From assembly GCA_964485695.1 (NCBI GenBank), contig CAZAKZ010000081.1, positions 1-25,181 of the forward strand: a stretch of DNA of 25,181 nt, read 5' to 3'. The notes beneath the pieces were generated by a model. That model was not told where the DNA came from, ran no database searches, and worked only from the letters and a program-made list of their open reading frames with translations. The first letter of the stretch is position 1. Each line of letters starts with the position of its first letter. Source of the stretch: CAZAKZ01 sp964485695 (GTDB lineage: Bacteria > Planctomycetota > JAFGQW01). The translations under genes were made by a program, and so were the position numbers. Shown piece by piece: positions 25,093 through 25,181 of this stretch.

Positions 25093-25129
25093 TGTCAACC
25101 GGAGCCGAATAAAGCTATATGACCATATA
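25093..25129 (-). promoter_or_regulatory. Upstream region of mutM with a -35 box and an AT-rich inverted repeat
   Basis: On the minus strand a perfect TTGACA (25093-25098) lies about 70 bases before the mutM start, but the hexamer 17 bases further on is a poor -10 box. Just upstream, TATATG (25116-25121) and CATATA (25124-25129) form a 6-bp inverted repeat with a two-base spacer, a possible regulator site. The window ends 52 bases later without a further gene. Confidence 0.3.
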
Positions 25130-25181
25130 AATAGTTCCTGTTGAAACAAGCCGTATTTTTCATCGCCGAACTTCGTCACAT

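Overview
The window is GC-rich bacterial chromosome with tightly packed genes and no sign of a phage, plasmid, CRISPR array or insertion sequence. No gene in it fixes the phylum. The mix is acyl-CoA metabolism, a Lys-rich secreted HEAT protein, a secreted kelch-type propeller and a 2540-residue TPR/alpha-2-macroglobulin protein. This resembles gene content I associate with Planctomycetota, Acidobacteriota or related deep lineages; that placement is inference only.

Layout. Positions 1-204 hold the C-terminal end of an unrecognised gene. It converges on apt (minus strand, 256-768). Divergently from apt runs an operon of a PyrK-type electron-transfer flavoprotein, thiolase, 3-hydroxyacyl-CoA dehydrogenase and acyl-CoA dehydrogenase (970-5125), closed by a strong rho-independent terminator (5161-5227). 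A 565-base stretch with several hairpins follows. A second acyl-CoA cluster runs from 5692 to 8347: MeaB, the B12-binding small subunit of a methylmalonyl-CoA-type mutase, and a divergent acyl-CoA dehydrogenase lacking the usual catalytic glutamate motif. It ends in a perfect 36-bp inverted repeat (8344-8416) that contains both its own stop codon and that of the convergent HEAT-protein gene (8413-10029, minus).

From 10185 rightwards lie a metallo-beta-lactamase-fold hydrolase and a membrane-anchored archaemetzincin-like protease whose 5' end overlaps the hydrolase gene by 104 bases. Converging on them is a minus-strand pair: an N6-adenine-type DNA methyltransferase followed by an MFS transporter (14673 to 11963). 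Divergent from the methyltransferase is the giant exported TPR/alpha-2-macroglobulin-like gene (14851-22473). It meets tail-to-tail a frameshifted secreted kelch-like gene (22479-23910, minus). The window ends with mutM (24200-25024, minus) and its upstream region.

How the genes work together. The two acyl-CoA clusters together supply steps of short-chain beta-oxidation (or its reverse) and of propionate or branched-chain handling through B12. No enoyl-CoA hydratase, electron-transfer flavoprotein or large mutase subunit is in the window, so those partners must be encoded elsewhere. The right half is mainly cell-envelope or exported protein genes. I see no complete novel system. The most notable items are the exact palindrome between convergent genes, the giant protein whose TPR plus macroglobulin-like module appears at both ends, the archaemetzincin with altered metal-site residues, and the catalytically odd acyl-CoA dehydrogenase.
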